From positions 21,665 through 85,664 of the forward strand of contig CAJAFV010000037.1 of assembly GCA_903939115.1 (NCBI GenBank): DNA of 64,000 nucleotides, in the 5' to 3' direction. Source of the stretch: an uncultured Geobacteraceae bacterium (GTDB taxonomy: Bacteria; Desulfobacterota; Desulfuromonadia; Geobacterales; Pseudopelobacteraceae). Made by a program: the position numbers and the translations under genes. Below are positions 35,767 through 44,971 of this stretch, piece after piece. Under the pieces are notes generated by a model. That model saw only the letters and a list, made by a program, of their open reading frames with translations. It did not search any database and was not told the origin of the DNA. Within the stretch, counting starts at the first letter, position 1. Each line of letters begins with the position of its first letter.

Positions 35767-35797
35767 CGACCCCCAGGGAAAAAATCCATGGGGGTCG
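35767..35797 (-). terminator. Terminator after the DUF1858 gene
   Basis: Stem of CGACCCCCA pairing with TGGGGGTCG, loop about 13 bases, followed on the minus strand by GACTGTTTTTG. It closes the long leftward transcript through carB, greA and DUF1858. Confidence 0.65.
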
Positions 35798-35821
35798 TAG
35801 TCTGCAGTATTAGAAAAACGG

Positions 35822-36022
35822 TCAGCCGATTGCTGTATTTAAATCGGCCAACAACGTCTCAATATTAAGTCCATGTGCCCGGGCACCCTGCTCAAGGCTT
35901 TCATTCTGTGCTCCCATACATCCTACACAGCCAAGGTTGTGCTTCTGAAGGACCTTAACAGACTCAGGATAGGTACGCATCAGTTCAAAAAACGTCATCT
36001 CTTTGGAAATTTTATCGGCCAT
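35822..36022 (-). CDS. DUF1858 domain protein
   Basis: 66 residues. ISKEMTFFELMRTYPESVKVLQKHNLGC and CVGCMGA show the DUF1858 fold with its CxxC pair, here CVGC. The domain is found alone or fused to hybrid-cluster and ScdA-like proteins and may bind a metal or redox group. GGAGC precedes the ATG. It is the last gene behind carB-greA. Confidence 0.85.
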   Translation of the reverse strand: MADKISKEMTFFELMRTYPESVKVLQKHNLGCVGCMGAQNESLEQGARAHGLNIETLLADLNTAIG

Positions 36023-36059
36023 GGTGTGCTCCTTTTTATATAACGCAAGTTTTACCCGC

Positions 36060-36536
36060 CTACTCGTACTTTATATCGATTATTTCATACTCTTTTTTTC
36101 CTGCCGGCACAATTACTCTGACTGAATCGTCAAGCTTGTGGCCTATCAATGCTTTACCAACCGGTGACGTACAGGATATTTTGCTCAACTTAATATCGGC
36201 TTCATCCTCACCAACAATTTTGTACGTAACTTCTTCTTCCGACGCGGTGTCATAGACGGTTACCGTACAGCCAAACACAACTTTATCCGGCTTCAAGCCG
36301 GAAAGGTCAACAACGTGGGCACGAGCCAATTTACCGTTGATTTCCTGAATACGGCCTTCAATAAACCCCTGTCGGTTCTTGGCTGCGTCATATTCGGCAT
36401 TTTCAGAGAGATCGCCATGATCTCGAGCTTCAGAAATATCCTGAATGACCTTAGGACGTTCTTCACGCACAAGGCGCTTTAATTCTTCCTGGAGCGCTTC
36501 AAAGCTCTCTTTTGTTAATGGTATTGAATGGGACAT
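36060..36536 (-). CDS. greA: Transcription elongation factor GreA
   Basis: 158 residues, full length. It frees backtracked RNA polymerase. N-terminal coiled coil (IPLTKESFEALQEELKRLV, with the acidic tip SENAEYDAAK) and the FKBP-like C-terminal domain (CTSPVGKALIGHKLDD). It follows carB after 17 bases, as in other Geobacter-type genomes. Confidence 0.96.
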   Translation of the reverse strand: MSHSIPLTKESFEALQEELKRLVREERPKVIQDISEARDHGDLSENAEYDAAKNRQGFIEGRIQEINGKLARAHVVDLSGLKPDKVVFGCTVTVYDTASEEEVTYKIVGEDEADIKLSKISCTSPVGKALIGHKLDDSVRVIVPAGKKEYEIIDIKYE

Positions 36537-36553
36537 CGAGTAATCTGCTCCTG

Positions 36554-39500
36554 TTATAATAAATAATCCTGAATAGGTTTGACCGTCAACTCCTGCCTCT
36601 GCAGAGAGATAATACTATCGGCAACCGCTTTTGCCCCGGCAACAGTCGTATAATATGCGAGATTATGCATCAAAGCCTCTCGCCGGATCGAAAAAGAATC
36701 GGCCACAGCCTGAGCGCCTTGAGTGGTATTAAGCACTAACTGAACTTCACCGTTCTTTATGGCATCAACTATATGCGGACGCCCCTCAAGCACTTTGTTG
36801 ACGCGCCGAACCGGAATTCCTTTTTCTTCAAGAAACTGGGCCGTTCCACCGGTAGCAAGAATACCGAATCCGGACTTATACAGTTTTTCAGCAGCGCTGA
36901 CAACATGTTTTTTGTCAGCATCCCGTACGCTGATAAAGACATTTCCAGACAACGGCAGTTTAACATTCGCCCCCAACTGTGATTTGGCAAACGCTTCAGC
37001 AAAGGTCTCGCCGATTCCCATCACCTCACCGGTTGATTTCATTTCTGGTCCCAGCAACGTATCAACGCCGGGGAATTTGACAAACGGGAAGACAGCTTCC
37101 TTTACTGAAATGTGCTTGGGAATTATATCACTGACTATTCCCAGCTCTTTCAGGGTTTTCCCCGCCATGACGCGGGCGGCAATCTTGGCAAGCGGTCGTC
37201 CGGTAGCCTTGGAGACAAAAGGCGACGTTCGCGACGCCCGCGGGTTAACTTCAAGAATATAGACATCGCTCCCCTTAACGGCGTACTGAACATTCATCAA
37301 GCCGATAACATTCAGCTCCAGCGCCATCAGAACCGTCTGGCGGCGGATTTCAGCAACTATTTCCTGACTGATCGAATAAGGCGGCAGACTGCAGGCTGAA
37401 TCGCCTGAATGGATACCAGCCTCCTCAATATGCTCCATGATCCCGCCGATCACGACGTCAGTGCCGTCACAGAGCGCATCTACGTCGATCTCAATAGCCT
37501 CGTCCAGAAAACTGTCTATTAATATAGGATGTTCCGGTGAAACCAGCACGGCAGTTTTCATATAACGCTGCAGATTTTCCGAATCATAGACAATCTCCAT
37601 AGCGCGGCCGCCGAGAACATATGAAGGACGAACGACAACCGGATAGCCGATGCGGTCAACGACCTTTTCCGCCTCCTCAAAGGAACGGGCAGTGCCGTTC
37701 TCCGGCTGAAGAAGACCTAGTTTTTGCAGCATCTCCTGGAAGCGCTCACGATCTTCGGCACGATCAATTGCGTCCGGCGACGTCCCGATAATCGGCACTC
37801 CGGCCTTCTCAAGAGCAACAGCCAGCTTCAGAGGTGTTTGGCCACCGAACTGAACGATCACGCCGACCGGATTCTCTTTCGCCACTATTTCCAGAACATC
37901 TTCCAGAGTCAATGGCTCGAAGTAAAGGCGATCAGAGGTATCATAGTCGGTTGAAACCGTTTCCGGATTACAGTTGACCATGATGGTTTCATAACCGTCT
38001 TCAGCCAGCGCGAAAGCGCCATGTACGCAGCAGTAATCAAATTCAATACCCTGGCCGATGCGGTTTGGACCGCCACCAAGGATCATGATTTTCTTCCGGT
38101 CAGTCGGTGCAGCTTCACACTCTTCCTCATAGGTAGAGTACATGTACGGAGTGTAGGCAACAAACTCTGCAGCACAGGTGTCGACTCGCTTGTAAACTGG
38201 CCGCACATTCAGTGACCAGCGCAGTGCGCGCACCTCATCCTCACTGGCTTTCCAGAGTTTAGACAAAAACTTGTCAGAAAAACCGTACTGTTTGGCATCA
38301 CGCAGAATTGCAGCGGTAACGTCCGCAAGGGTCAAAGATTTCAGCTCATCTTCTTTTTCAATAATCTGCCGAATATTATGCAGAAACCAGGGATCGATGG
38401 CGGTGTGTTTCTGAACTTCCGCTACGGACATACCGCTGCGCAAGGCATCGCCGATATACCAGAGCCGGTCGGCATTCGGCACCCGCAGTTTTTCCAGCAG
38501 CAACTGCTGTTCCTTGCCGGTCAGCGCCCGCCTGGTTTCACTGCCGAGTTCAAACATCCGGGAGTCAAAACCACTCACGCCTATTTCAAGCGACCTGATC
38601 GCCTTCTGGAATGATTCCTTGAAGGTTCGGCCAATTGACATGACTTCACCAACCGACTTCATCTGCGTCGTCAATGTTGCGTCAGCAGCAGGAAACTTCT
38701 CAAACGTAAAGCGGGGAATTTTTGTAACAACATAGTCAATACTCGGCTCGAAACAGGCTGGCGTTTCACGGGTGATGTCGTTGGTAACTTCATCCAGGGT
38801 ATAGCCGACCGCCAGCTTGGCGGCAATCTTGGCGATCGGGAAACCGGTCGCTTTTGATGCCAGAGCCGATGACCGCGAAACGCGGGGATTCATCTCGATT
38901 ACAACGAGGCGCCCGTCACACGGATTTATACCGAACTGGATATTGGAGCCACCGGTATCAACGCCGATCTCACGAATAATTAGCAGCGAGGCATCGCGCA
39001 GGATCTGGTACTCCTTATCCGTCAGTGTCTGCGCCGGAGCAATGGTGATTGAATCGCCGGTATGCACCCCCATCGGATCGAAGTTTTCAATCGAGCAGAT
39101 GATTACGACGTTATCGGCGGTATCGCGCATCACTTCCAGCTCATACTCTTTCCAGCCGATCACCGATTCCTCAATCAGGATTTCATCCGTCGGTGAGGCA
39201 TCAATGCCACCAATCGCCATTTTTTCATACTCTTCAAGGTTATAGGCGATGCCACCACCACTGCCTCCCAGGGTGAAAGAGGGGCGAATGATGGCCGGAA
39301 AGCCGATTGTCTTGATTACTTCCATAGCTTCGACATAATTATGAGCAAGGCCCGAATTGGGAACCGCCAGACCGATCTTCTCCATAGCGGCTTTGAAAAG
39401 CGTGCGGTCCTCGGCTTTCTTGATCGCCGGAAGTTTGGCACCGATCAACTCAACACCGAATTTTTCCAGAATGCCGGCTTCGGCAACTGCAACCGCAGTA

Positions 39501-39790
39501 TTCAGCGCCGTCTGGCCTCCCAAGGTCGGCAACAGCGCGTCAGGGCGCTCCTTCTCAATTATCTTGGCAAGGATTTCCGGAGTCACCGGTTCAATATAGG
39601 TGCGGTCGGCAAAGTCGGGATCAGTCATGATTGTGGCCGGGTTGCTGTTTAGCAGCACTACTTCATAGCCCTCTTCTTTTAAGGACTTGCACGCCTGAGT
39701 GCCTGAATAGTCAAATTCACACGCCTGGCCAATGACAATCGGGCCGGCGCCAATGATGAGTATTTTTTTGATGTCTGTTCTTTTCGGCAT
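36554..39790 (-). CDS. carB: Carbamoyl-phosphate synthase large subunit
   Basis: 1078 residues, full length. Two tandem ATP-grasp halves ([17 protein letters not shown] near residue 15; [17 protein letters not shown] near 565), oligomerisation domain between 400 and 550 and a C-terminal MGS-like allosteric domain ([16 protein letters not shown]). Supplies carbamoyl phosphate to pyrimidine and arginine synthesis. AAGGAG lies seven bases before the ATG. It is separated from carA by 3.5 kb of accessory genes in the same orientation, instead of following it directly. Confidence 0.98.
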   Translation of the reverse strand: MPKRTDIKKILIIGAGPIVIGQACEFDYSGTQACKSLKEEGYEVVLLNSNPATIMTDPDFADRTYIEPVTPEILAKIIEKERPDALLPTLGGQTALNTAVAVAEAGILEKFGVELIGAKLPAIKKAEDRTLFKAAMEKIGLAVPNSGLAHNYVEAMEVIKTIGFPAIIRPSFTLGGSGGGIAYNLEEYEKMAIGGIDASPTDEILIEESVIGWKEYELEVMRDTADNVVIICSIENFDPMGVHTGDSITIAPAQTLTDKEYQILRDASLLIIREIGVDTGGSNIQFGINPCDGRLVVIEMNPRVSRSSALASKATGFPIAKIAAKLAVGYTLDEVTNDITRETPACFEPSIDYVVTKIPRFTFEKFPAADATLTTQMKSVGEVMSIGRTFKESFQKAIRSLEIGVSGFDSRMFELGSETRRALTGKEQQLLLEKLRVPNADRLWYIGDALRSGMSVAEVQKHTAIDPWFLHNIRQIIEKEDELKSLTLADVTAAILRDAKQYGFSDKFLSKLWKASEDEVRALRWSLNVRPVYKRVDTCAAEFVAYTPYMYSTYEEECEAAPTDRKKIMILGGGPNRIGQGIEFDYCCVHGAFALAEDGYETIMVNCNPETVSTDYDTSDRLYFEPLTLEDVLEIVAKENPVGVIVQFGGQTPLKLAVALEKAGVPIIGTSPDAIDRAEDRERFQEMLQKLGLLQPENGTARSFEEAEKVVDRIGYPVVVRPSYVLGGRAMEIVYDSENLQRYMKTAVLVSPEHPILIDSFLDEAIEIDVDALCDGTDVVIGGIMEHIEEAGIHSGDSACSLPPYSISQEIVAEIRRQTVLMALELNVIGLMNVQYAVKGSDVYILEVNPRASRTSPFVSKATGRPLAKIAARVMAGKTLKELGIVSDIIPKHISVKEAVFPFVKFPGVDTLLGPEMKSTGEVMGIGETFAEAFAKSQLGANVKLPLSGNVFISVRDADKKHVVSAAEKLYKSGFGILATGGTAQFLEEKGIPVRRVNKVLEGRPHIVDAIKNGEVQLVLNTTQGAQAVADSFSIRREALMHNLAYYTTVAGAKAVADSIISLQRQELTVKPIQDYLL

Positions 39791-39854
39791 TTTTTCTCCT
39801 TATGGGCAGGGAGCGTACTCCCAGGTTTATTCATTTTGGATCGAATTACTCCGT

Positions 39855-40262
39855 TTACGGGTGAGTCTCAATCGGCAGTTTATCGAGAACAAAGGCAAAA
39901 AAAGTCTGAGCCGCTGAATATGCTTCCTGAAACTCTTCCGGTTCAGGTTCGACAAAGTCTCCCGGATAGCGATACTCAATCGCCAGTGGAGTCAGTAGCC
40001 GTGCTGTCTCGATGAGAGCGGAAAATGAAGGATCAACGTCAATTGCCTGCTAGACAAGGAGCACAATATCATGTGATTTTTCAAAACGGACATTATGAAA
40101 CAGTAGAAAACCTTTGGCCGCTTTTTCTGCAGCTTGCTGACAATGATAGGCTGCTGTGTCAAGAAGCGGTTGTTCTGCCGAAGCCAGCTCATGAGCTGAG
40201 AGAAGGTCGCGATGCGCCTTGATAAACCAGCTTTTGACAAGCTCCTCTTTAGTTCCGCTCAT
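39855..40262 (-). pseudogene. HEPN-domain protein interrupted by an in-frame amber codon
   Basis: From ATG 40262 the frame encodes a HEPN-domain protein with YHCQQAAEKAAKGFLLF and the Rx4H signature RFEKSH. At 40050-40052 a TAG interrupts it after HDIVLLV, but the same frame continues for 64 codons with normal HEPN sequence (AIDVDPSFSALIETA, AIEYRYPGDF) to a TAA at 39855. A single base change from CAG or AAG explains it. The start overlaps the nucleotidyltransferase gene by 14 bases. The truncated product keeps the catalytic motif but loses its last helices. Confidence 0.85.
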
Positions 40263-40578
40263 AAAGCACCCGCCCCTTCTCAAAAATCTGACATTCAAGC
40301 GAAGCGTAGAGATGCCGATACTTGTCAGCTTCAGCCCGTGTTCTTACCAATATATCCAGAGCTACCCGCACATCTCCGATGCAGGCGCGTGCCCGACGAG
40401 CTCTTTGTATCGGGCGTTCACTACTTTCCGGCACGATAACATACAGGTCAATATCGCTACTGTCATTCGGAGTTCCCCAGGCGTATGAACCGAAGAGAAT
40501 AACCTGTTCGGGCTGGAATGTCTGCACAAGGCGGTTGGTCATGTCATACAAGAGAGTTTCATTTAATTGCTGCGCCAC
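40249..40578 (-). CDS. MNT-type nucleotidyltransferase (partner of the broken HEPN gene)
   Basis: 109 residues. FGSYAWGTPNDSSDIDLYVIV is the minimal nucleotidyltransferase active site (GS, then DxD). In HEPN/MNT modules this protein neutralises the HEPN toxin, in some cases by adding AMP to it. The partner gene is overlapped by 14 bases and is a pseudogene, so this one may be an orphan. It lies in the carA-carB interval. Confidence 0.86.
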   Translation of the reverse strand: MAQQLNETLLYDMTNRLVQTFQPEQVILFGSYAWGTPNDSSDIDLYVIVPESSERPIQRARRARACIGDVRVALDILVRTRAEADKYRHLYASLECQIFEKGRVLYERN

Positions 40579-40658
40579 GATAGACTTCTCCCGATTGTTA
40601 TTGGTGATTCATACGGTTCAGCCACTCCATTACTTCAATTTCGTGACACCATCCGGCT

Positions 40659-40850
40659 CTACTGTTCGATTCTGTGCTGGCTAACAAGAGGGTAGTTTTC
40701 TGAATAGAGAATACTATTTACGTCCAGATCAATATCAAGTTCCGGCCAGTAAAGGTGGTTTTCAGACGGCATTTCAACGTGCAGAATCTTTTTTATTGAT
40801 GCATCTTGAAACCACGGAAAACTGTTGGACTCATTGTGGAATATCCTCTT
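40659..40850 (-). pseudogene. Decayed fragment resembling DUF2442, next to a DUF4160-like start
   Basis: On the minus strand one frame reads NSFPWFQDASIKKILHVEM and then YWPELDIDLDVNSILYSENY before a stop at 40659, the C-terminal pattern of DUF2442 proteins. In another frame, a few bases upstream, MSPTVFRG resembles the start of DUF4160 proteins, which are often encoded next to DUF2442. Neither frame has a complete gene, so this is probably a fused and decayed remnant of such a pair. The family match is from memory and weak. Confidence 0.4.
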
Positions 40851-40982
40851 ATTTTGTCGCTGTATCGGAACATTGGTAGTTATTTCATTTTTGCATTAGG
40901 TTTTAAGTTGTCGATACTTTGCTTGTTTGACTAATTCACTTCGCCGCGGAAAAACTCCTGAAAAGCTGCTGCAGCCCTAAAA

Positions 40983-41102
40983 CTACTGTTTACGTAGAAG
41001 CCGCTGCCACTCCTCCAGATCCATATCTTCGGGCTTGTGGGTCCGGGCGATTCTGGTAACCGCCTCAGTGACAGCGGGGAGTTTTGATTGAGTTTTTGGC
41101 AT
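40983..41102 (-). CDS. Short ORF or gene fragment, 39 residues
   Basis: Starts at ATG 41102 with only a weak site and ends at TAG 40983. The product, with ARTHKPEDMDLEEWQRLLRK near its end, is charged and helical. It looks like the N-terminal piece of a larger protein cut short by deletion; similar Trp-containing segments occur at the start of some SNF2-like helicases, but this is only an impression. The rest of 40851-40982 shows nothing I can support. Confidence 0.3.
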   Translation of the reverse strand: MPKTQSKLPAVTEAVTRIARTHKPEDMDLEEWQRLLRKQ

Positions 41103-41133
41103 TAATTTCTACCGTTTCCTTGTGAGGCTGTTA

Positions 41134-41556
41134 CTATTTCCGATTGATAAATTGAACGACAGAATCACTGAATTGTTTGAAGTCATCAAGATGCCGACGT
41201 AATACCAGTATCACAATCTCGGCATCAACAGTTTCGTATTGATGAACGACGATATTTCTGAATTTGGCCATTTTTTCCATTACAGCCAATTGATCCTGAG
41301 TCAGTATGCTATTTTCAGCCAACACCCTGAAAGTGTCAGCGTATGTTTCCGGAGTGCGCAACCCGTTATCAGAAATCACATGATTGGCAATATCGGCACA
41401 CAGCTCAATCATCATCTGCAGAGTCCGCTCGACAATCCGCTGAATCTTCCAGTCTCCTCGATATTGTTCAACTGTTATTGCTGAATATTCACTTACCTGC
41501 TTCTGATATTCCAAGAGGGAGGCAATTTTACGAAAAACAAGTGCTTTATCAACCAT
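41134..41556 (-). CDS. hepT: HepT-type HEPN toxin (DUF86)
   Basis: 140 residues, all helical. The ribonuclease signature Rx4HxY is RNIVVHQY near residue 101. It matches HepT proteins, which cleave RNA and are switched off when the partner MntA adds AMP units to the Tyr of this motif. Its ATG shares one base with the end of mntA, so the two are translated together. It is intact, unlike the HEPN gene at 39855. Confidence 0.9.
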   Translation of the reverse strand: MVDKALVFRKIASLLEYQKQVSEYSAITVEQYRGDWKIQRIVERTLQMMIELCADIANHVISDNGLRTPETYADTFRVLAENSILTQDQLAVMEKMAKFRNIVVHQYETVDAEIVILVLRRHLDDFKQFSDSVVQFINRK

Positions 41557-41972
41557 CAGGCAAACCTCCCATAAAGAATATCCTGTTCTTTGCGACTGAA
41601 ATCAAAAAATTCCCGAAGCGCCAACGACTCGAACTTATGACGCAGGAACGGCTGTTTATCAGCTATCAGACGTTTTTTCCGCAATACTCTCCCAACCAGA
41701 CTTATGGAAGCATCATTCAAAATAACCAGATCAATTTCGTCTGTCTTCAAAACATCAGACAACGCACCGATTATATCGAGTTTTACTTCAGCCTTATCAA
41801 CACAGCTATTCAAATAAACAGCTATATCAACATCAGATAAGGGCCGTTGTTCACCTAAGGCTAATCCTCCGAAAATATAGGCAAAAACAACCCTGTCCTC
41901 ACGAGAAAAAAGAGGTTCTAAAAGCGTTAATCTCGCGAAAATATCCGTAGGTATCTTGGTTTGTTTGATCAT
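41556..41972 (-). CDS. mntA: MntA-type nucleotidyltransferase antitoxin
   Basis: 138 residues. FGGLALGEQRPLSDVDIAVY carries the GGx10DVD active site of MntA. The remaining part (EIDLVILNDASISLVGRVL) fits the family. It likely AMPylates HepT to block its ribonuclease. Six bases separate it from the DUF486 gene upstream, so it may ride on the pyr transcript. Confidence 0.9.
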   Translation of the reverse strand: MIKQTKIPTDIFARLTLLEPLFSREDRVVFAYIFGGLALGEQRPLSDVDIAVYLNSCVDKAEVKLDIIGALSDVLKTDEIDLVILNDASISLVGRVLRKKRLIADKQPFLRHKFESLALREFFDFSRKEQDILYGRFA

Positions 41973-41978
41973 CTCACG

Positions 41979-42308
41979 TCACCTGAACACGAAAAACACC
42001 GCACCGGCCAGGCAGCAGCCAGCCCAGAGGAAATCCCATTTGAGCGGTACCCCCATGTAATACACGGCAAAGGGGACAAAAACACAGAGGGTTATCACCT
42101 CCTGGGTGATCTTCAGTTGCGCCAGCGAAAAACTGCCGGCATAGCCGATCCGGTTTGCCGGGACCTGAACCAGATACTCAAAGAACGCAATCCCCCATGA
42201 GACAAAAACGGCAATCAGCCAATGGCGGTTGTTGAAATTTTTAAGGTGCGCATACCAGGCAAAGGTCATGAAAACATTGGAGATAAACAGCAGCACTATT
42301 GTTCTCAT
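41979..42308 (-). CDS. DMT-family membrane protein (DUF486)
   Basis: 109 residues with four membrane helices; FISNVFMTFAWYAHLK, WGIAFFEYLVQVPANRIG and LKITQEVITL are typical of DUF486 proteins. Small multidrug-transporter-like fold; substrate unknown. Its start overlaps the end of the radical SAM gene by four bases (ATGA), indicating translational coupling. Confidence 0.88.
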   Translation of the reverse strand: MRTIVLLFISNVFMTFAWYAHLKNFNNRHWLIAVFVSWGIAFFEYLVQVPANRIGYAGSFSLAQLKITQEVITLCVFVPFAVYYMGVPLKWDFLWAGCCLAGAVFFVFR

Positions 42309-43231
42309 ATCGACCCGCGTTCATCTTCAAGATCTTGCACCCAGCCGTTTTCCAGCCCCGCTTCTTCCAGAACCGCAACGGCGGCATCATATTCCTCATG
42401 ATTCGCCGGGCGATTCAGCTCCGTTATTTCCACAGCCTTGTAAGCAGGAAAGTATTGACTCATCAGAGCGATATGAGTGTCCTGCCCAAGATTTTCAGCA
42501 ATCCAGGGTAGAGTTTCCCCGGATCCGGCTCTACCGCCCGGCAGGACAAGATGACGAATTATCAGGCCGTGAGTCGCCACATTATCTTCATTGACCTGTA
42601 GATACCCGACCTGCCTGAGCATCTCGACTACCGCTACCCGGTTGACCTCACAGTAACCGGGTGCGGAGGAAATCTGAACTGCGGCGGTATTGTCGGCATA
42701 TTTCATATCAGGCAGATAGATGGAAACGACACCATCCAGAAGATGCAACGCATCAATCTTTTCATAGCCACTGCTGTTCCAGACAATCGGCAACGAAAAG
42801 CCGAGTGGTATCGCCTGCCAGAGCGCCGCTAAAATTTGCGGCAGAAAGTGGGTCGGAGTAACGAAGTTGATGTTGTGAACCTGCTGTTTTTGAAGTTTCA
42901 ACATCCGGGCGGCCAGTTCCCTGGTAGAAATCCCTTCACCGTTACCGAACTGACTGATGGGGAAATTCTGGCAAAACGCGCATTGCAATGAACAGCCGGA
43001 CATAAAAATGGTGCCTGATCCATTTGTACCGGAAATCGGCGGTTCTTCGCCACGATGCACATTAGCCGAAGCGATTCTGGGTTTCAGACCAGCTCCGCAG
43101 ATGCCCAGTTCACCTTTGATACGGTTGACGCCGCAGTTATGGGGGCAAAGGTCACAATTTGCCAGTCTCTGGTATGCTAAGCGAACTCGTCGAAGCAGAT
43201 CGCCTGAGTTATAAAGATCAGAATAAGTCAT
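42305..43231 (-). CDS. PflA-like radical SAM protein
   Basis: 308 residues. A cysteine-rich start (LCPHNCGVNR, GICGAG) is followed by the radical SAM motif CSLQCAFC near residue 79-86, then VTPTHFLPQIL and YLPDMKYAD. It matches the COG1313 group of pyruvate-formate-lyase-activating-like proteins. Target unknown. It lies 42 bases after carA and begins the accessory segment between carA and carB. Confidence 0.85.
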   Translation of the reverse strand: MTYSDLYNSGDLLRRVRLAYQRLANCDLCPHNCGVNRIKGELGICGAGLKPRIASANVHRGEEPPISGTNGSGTIFMSGCSLQCAFCQNFPISQFGNGEGISTRELAARMLKLQKQQVHNINFVTPTHFLPQILAALWQAIPLGFSLPIVWNSSGYEKIDALHLLDGVVSIYLPDMKYADNTAAVQISSAPGYCEVNRVAVVEMLRQVGYLQVNEDNVATHGLIIRHLVLPGGRAGSGETLPWIAENLGQDTHIALMSQYFPAYKAVEITELNRPANHEEYDAAVAVLEEAGLENGWVQDLEDERGSI

Positions 43232-43236
43232 TTTGT

Positions 43237-43277
43237 ATCCGCATAAACCTGCTAAATCCGCATCATTCGCGTTCTAT
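43237..43277. repeat. Half copy of the 'ATCCGCG' repeat
   Basis: ATCCGCATAAACCTGC followed by AAATCCGCATCATTCGCG corresponds to the right arm of the element at 23793-23832. It fills the spacer between carA and the radical SAM gene and its edge includes the carA stop codon. Confidence 0.45.
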
Positions 43278-44401
43278 TGCCCTTTATGTTTCTCCATCAT
43301 CTCAACAAAACGCCCAAACAGATACTGGGAATCATGCGGCCCCGGAGACGCTTCCGGATGGTGCTGCACCGAAAAGATCGGCAGGTCGCAATGGCGAATA
43401 CCTTCAACCGTCTGGTCGTTCAGGTTTTCATGACCCAGGCACGCAGCATCGCCCAGGGAATCAAGATCGACAGCGAAACCGTGATTCTGGGAAGTAATTT
43501 CAACCTTGCGCGTTGACATATCCATAACCGGCAGATTAGAGCCATGATTGCCGAATGGCAGTTTGACCGTTTTTCCTCCCAGGGCCAATCCAAGCAACTG
43601 ATGACCAAGACAGATACCGAATATCGGCTTCTTGCCGACAAGTTTTCTGATTTCGTCCTGTACCTTCACCAATGGCTCCGGGTCACCGGGACCATTGGAA
43701 AGGAAGATGCCGTCAGGGTTCATGGCAAGTGCTTCTTCTGCCGAAAAGCTGGCCGGAACGACTGTCACATCGCAACCGGCATTTACCAGACAGCGCAAAA
43801 TATTGTATTTGATGCCGAAGTCATAGGCAACAACCTTGTATTTGAGCGTAGAGGAATCGACCTGGGGATAACCAAACTCAAGGTCCCACTCTCCTTCGCT
43901 CCAATGGTACGGTTTCTCGCAAGAAACGCCGGAAGCGAGATCAAGCCCCACCATACTGGGGAGAGCTTTTGCTTTAGCAACCAGGCGGGTATGATCCAGG
44001 TCAACGGTAGATATGATGCCGTTCTGAGCGCCCTTGTCGCGAAGGTGACGGGTCAGGGCCCGGGTATCAATCCCCTGGATACCGATCACGCCGTTTTCCT
44101 TGAGATAGGCATCAAGGCTCATTGTTGCCCGCCAGTTAGAGTAACAGTCAAGATACTCCTTGACGATAAAACCTGACAGAAACAGCCCGCGACTCTCGAT
44201 ATCTTCCGGGTTGATGCCGGTGTTACCGATCTGCGGATAGGTCATGGTAACCATCTGCCCCTTATATGACGGATCGGTCAGAACTTCCTGATAACCGGAC
44301 ATGGCGGTATTGAACACGACCTCACCGGAAGATTCGCCACTGGCACCGAATGATTTCCCTTCAAAGATGCGCCCATCGGCGAGCGCAAGGATTGCTTTCA
44401 T
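43274..44401 (-). CDS. carA: Carbamoyl-phosphate synthase small subunit
   Basis: 375 residues. N-terminal CPSase domain (FEGKSFGASGESSGEVVFNT) and class I glutamine amidotransferase domain with the catalytic Cys in FGICLGHQLLGLA near residue 265 and the His/Glu in QHHPEASPGPHD. It produces ammonia for CarB. GGAG lies nine bases before the ATG. Flanked on both sides by accessory genes, though in the pyr operon direction. Confidence 0.97.
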   Translation of the reverse strand: MKAILALADGRIFEGKSFGASGESSGEVVFNTAMSGYQEVLTDPSYKGQMVTMTYPQIGNTGINPEDIESRGLFLSGFIVKEYLDCYSNWRATMSLDAYLKENGVIGIQGIDTRALTRHLRDKGAQNGIISTVDLDHTRLVAKAKALPSMVGLDLASGVSCEKPYHWSEGEWDLEFGYPQVDSSTLKYKVVAYDFGIKYNILRCLVNAGCDVTVVPASFSAEEALAMNPDGIFLSNGPGDPEPLVKVQDEIRKLVGKKPIFGICLGHQLLGLALGGKTVKLPFGNHGSNLPVMDMSTRKVEITSQNHGFAVDLDSLGDAACLGHENLNDQTVEGIRHCDLPIFSVQHHPEASPGPHDSQYLFGRFVEMMEKHKGQ

Positions 44402-44425
44402 GTTGACACTCCGTATATATCTTAT

Positions 44426-44716
44426 TTACAGTCGTTTTTTCCAGTAATCGGGATGACGGTGAAGATGCATAACCGCAAGAATAAAAATATTGTCGTACTC
44501 AATGCTGTAGAGTACCCCATACGGAAAGCGATGAGTAATACAGCGACGAACCGGTTCGTCTATTGTTGGCCACGCCGTCGGAAAAGAGAGAATGTTCCTG
44601 ATCGTAGAATTGACTTCCAGAGAAAAATCTTCACCGAGGCCATTTTCACATTCCTCGTAATAGTTAATTGCATCAACAAACTCAGCCTCTGCTTCAGGAT
44701 GAAACGAATAAGTCAT
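44426..44716 (-). CDS. ParE/RelE-superfamily toxin
   Basis: 96 residues. FHPEAEAEFVDAINYYEE, RCITHRFPYGVLYSIEYD and HLHRHPDYWKKR match the ParE/RelE fold of plasmid-stabilisation toxins. The start overlaps the antitoxin end by four bases. Located between pyrC and carA, in the operon direction. Target (gyrase or mRNA) cannot be told. Confidence 0.87.
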   Translation of the reverse strand: MTYSFHPEAEAEFVDAINYYEECENGLGEDFSLEVNSTIRNILSFPTAWPTIDEPVRRCITHRFPYGVLYSIEYDNIFILAVMHLHRHPDYWKKRL

Positions 44717-44940
44717 TGAGCAAACCTTTTCCGTATGTTAGAAAAAACCTCGTCACCCGGAATCGCATGTACCCTGCCGGAACGTAACTCTTCAAGGCGA
44801 CGATGTGCCACGGCAATCCACTTATCCTCATTTTCCCTATCCGGCATATTGAGAGATCGCAGAAGAGAATCAACGATAACAGCCCGTTCTTCAACCGGAA
44901 GTGCTGTTGCTTCCTGAATAATTTCTCTTGTTCCGTGCAT
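44713..44940 (-). CDS. Addiction-module antitoxin (unstable antitoxin family)
   Basis: 75 residues from ATG 44940, which has AAGGAGGG six bases upstream. REIIQEATALPVEERAVIVD and RRLEELRSGRVHAIPGDEVF are the pattern of the short antitoxins that pair with ParE-type toxins. It probably neutralises the product of the overlapping downstream gene. Confidence 0.86.
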   Translation of the reverse strand: MHGTREIIQEATALPVEERAVIVDSLLRSLNMPDRENEDKWIAVAHRRLEELRSGRVHAIPGDEVFSNIRKRFAQ

Positions 44941-44971
44941 AATGTACCCTCCTTCTCTACGCAACCAGACA

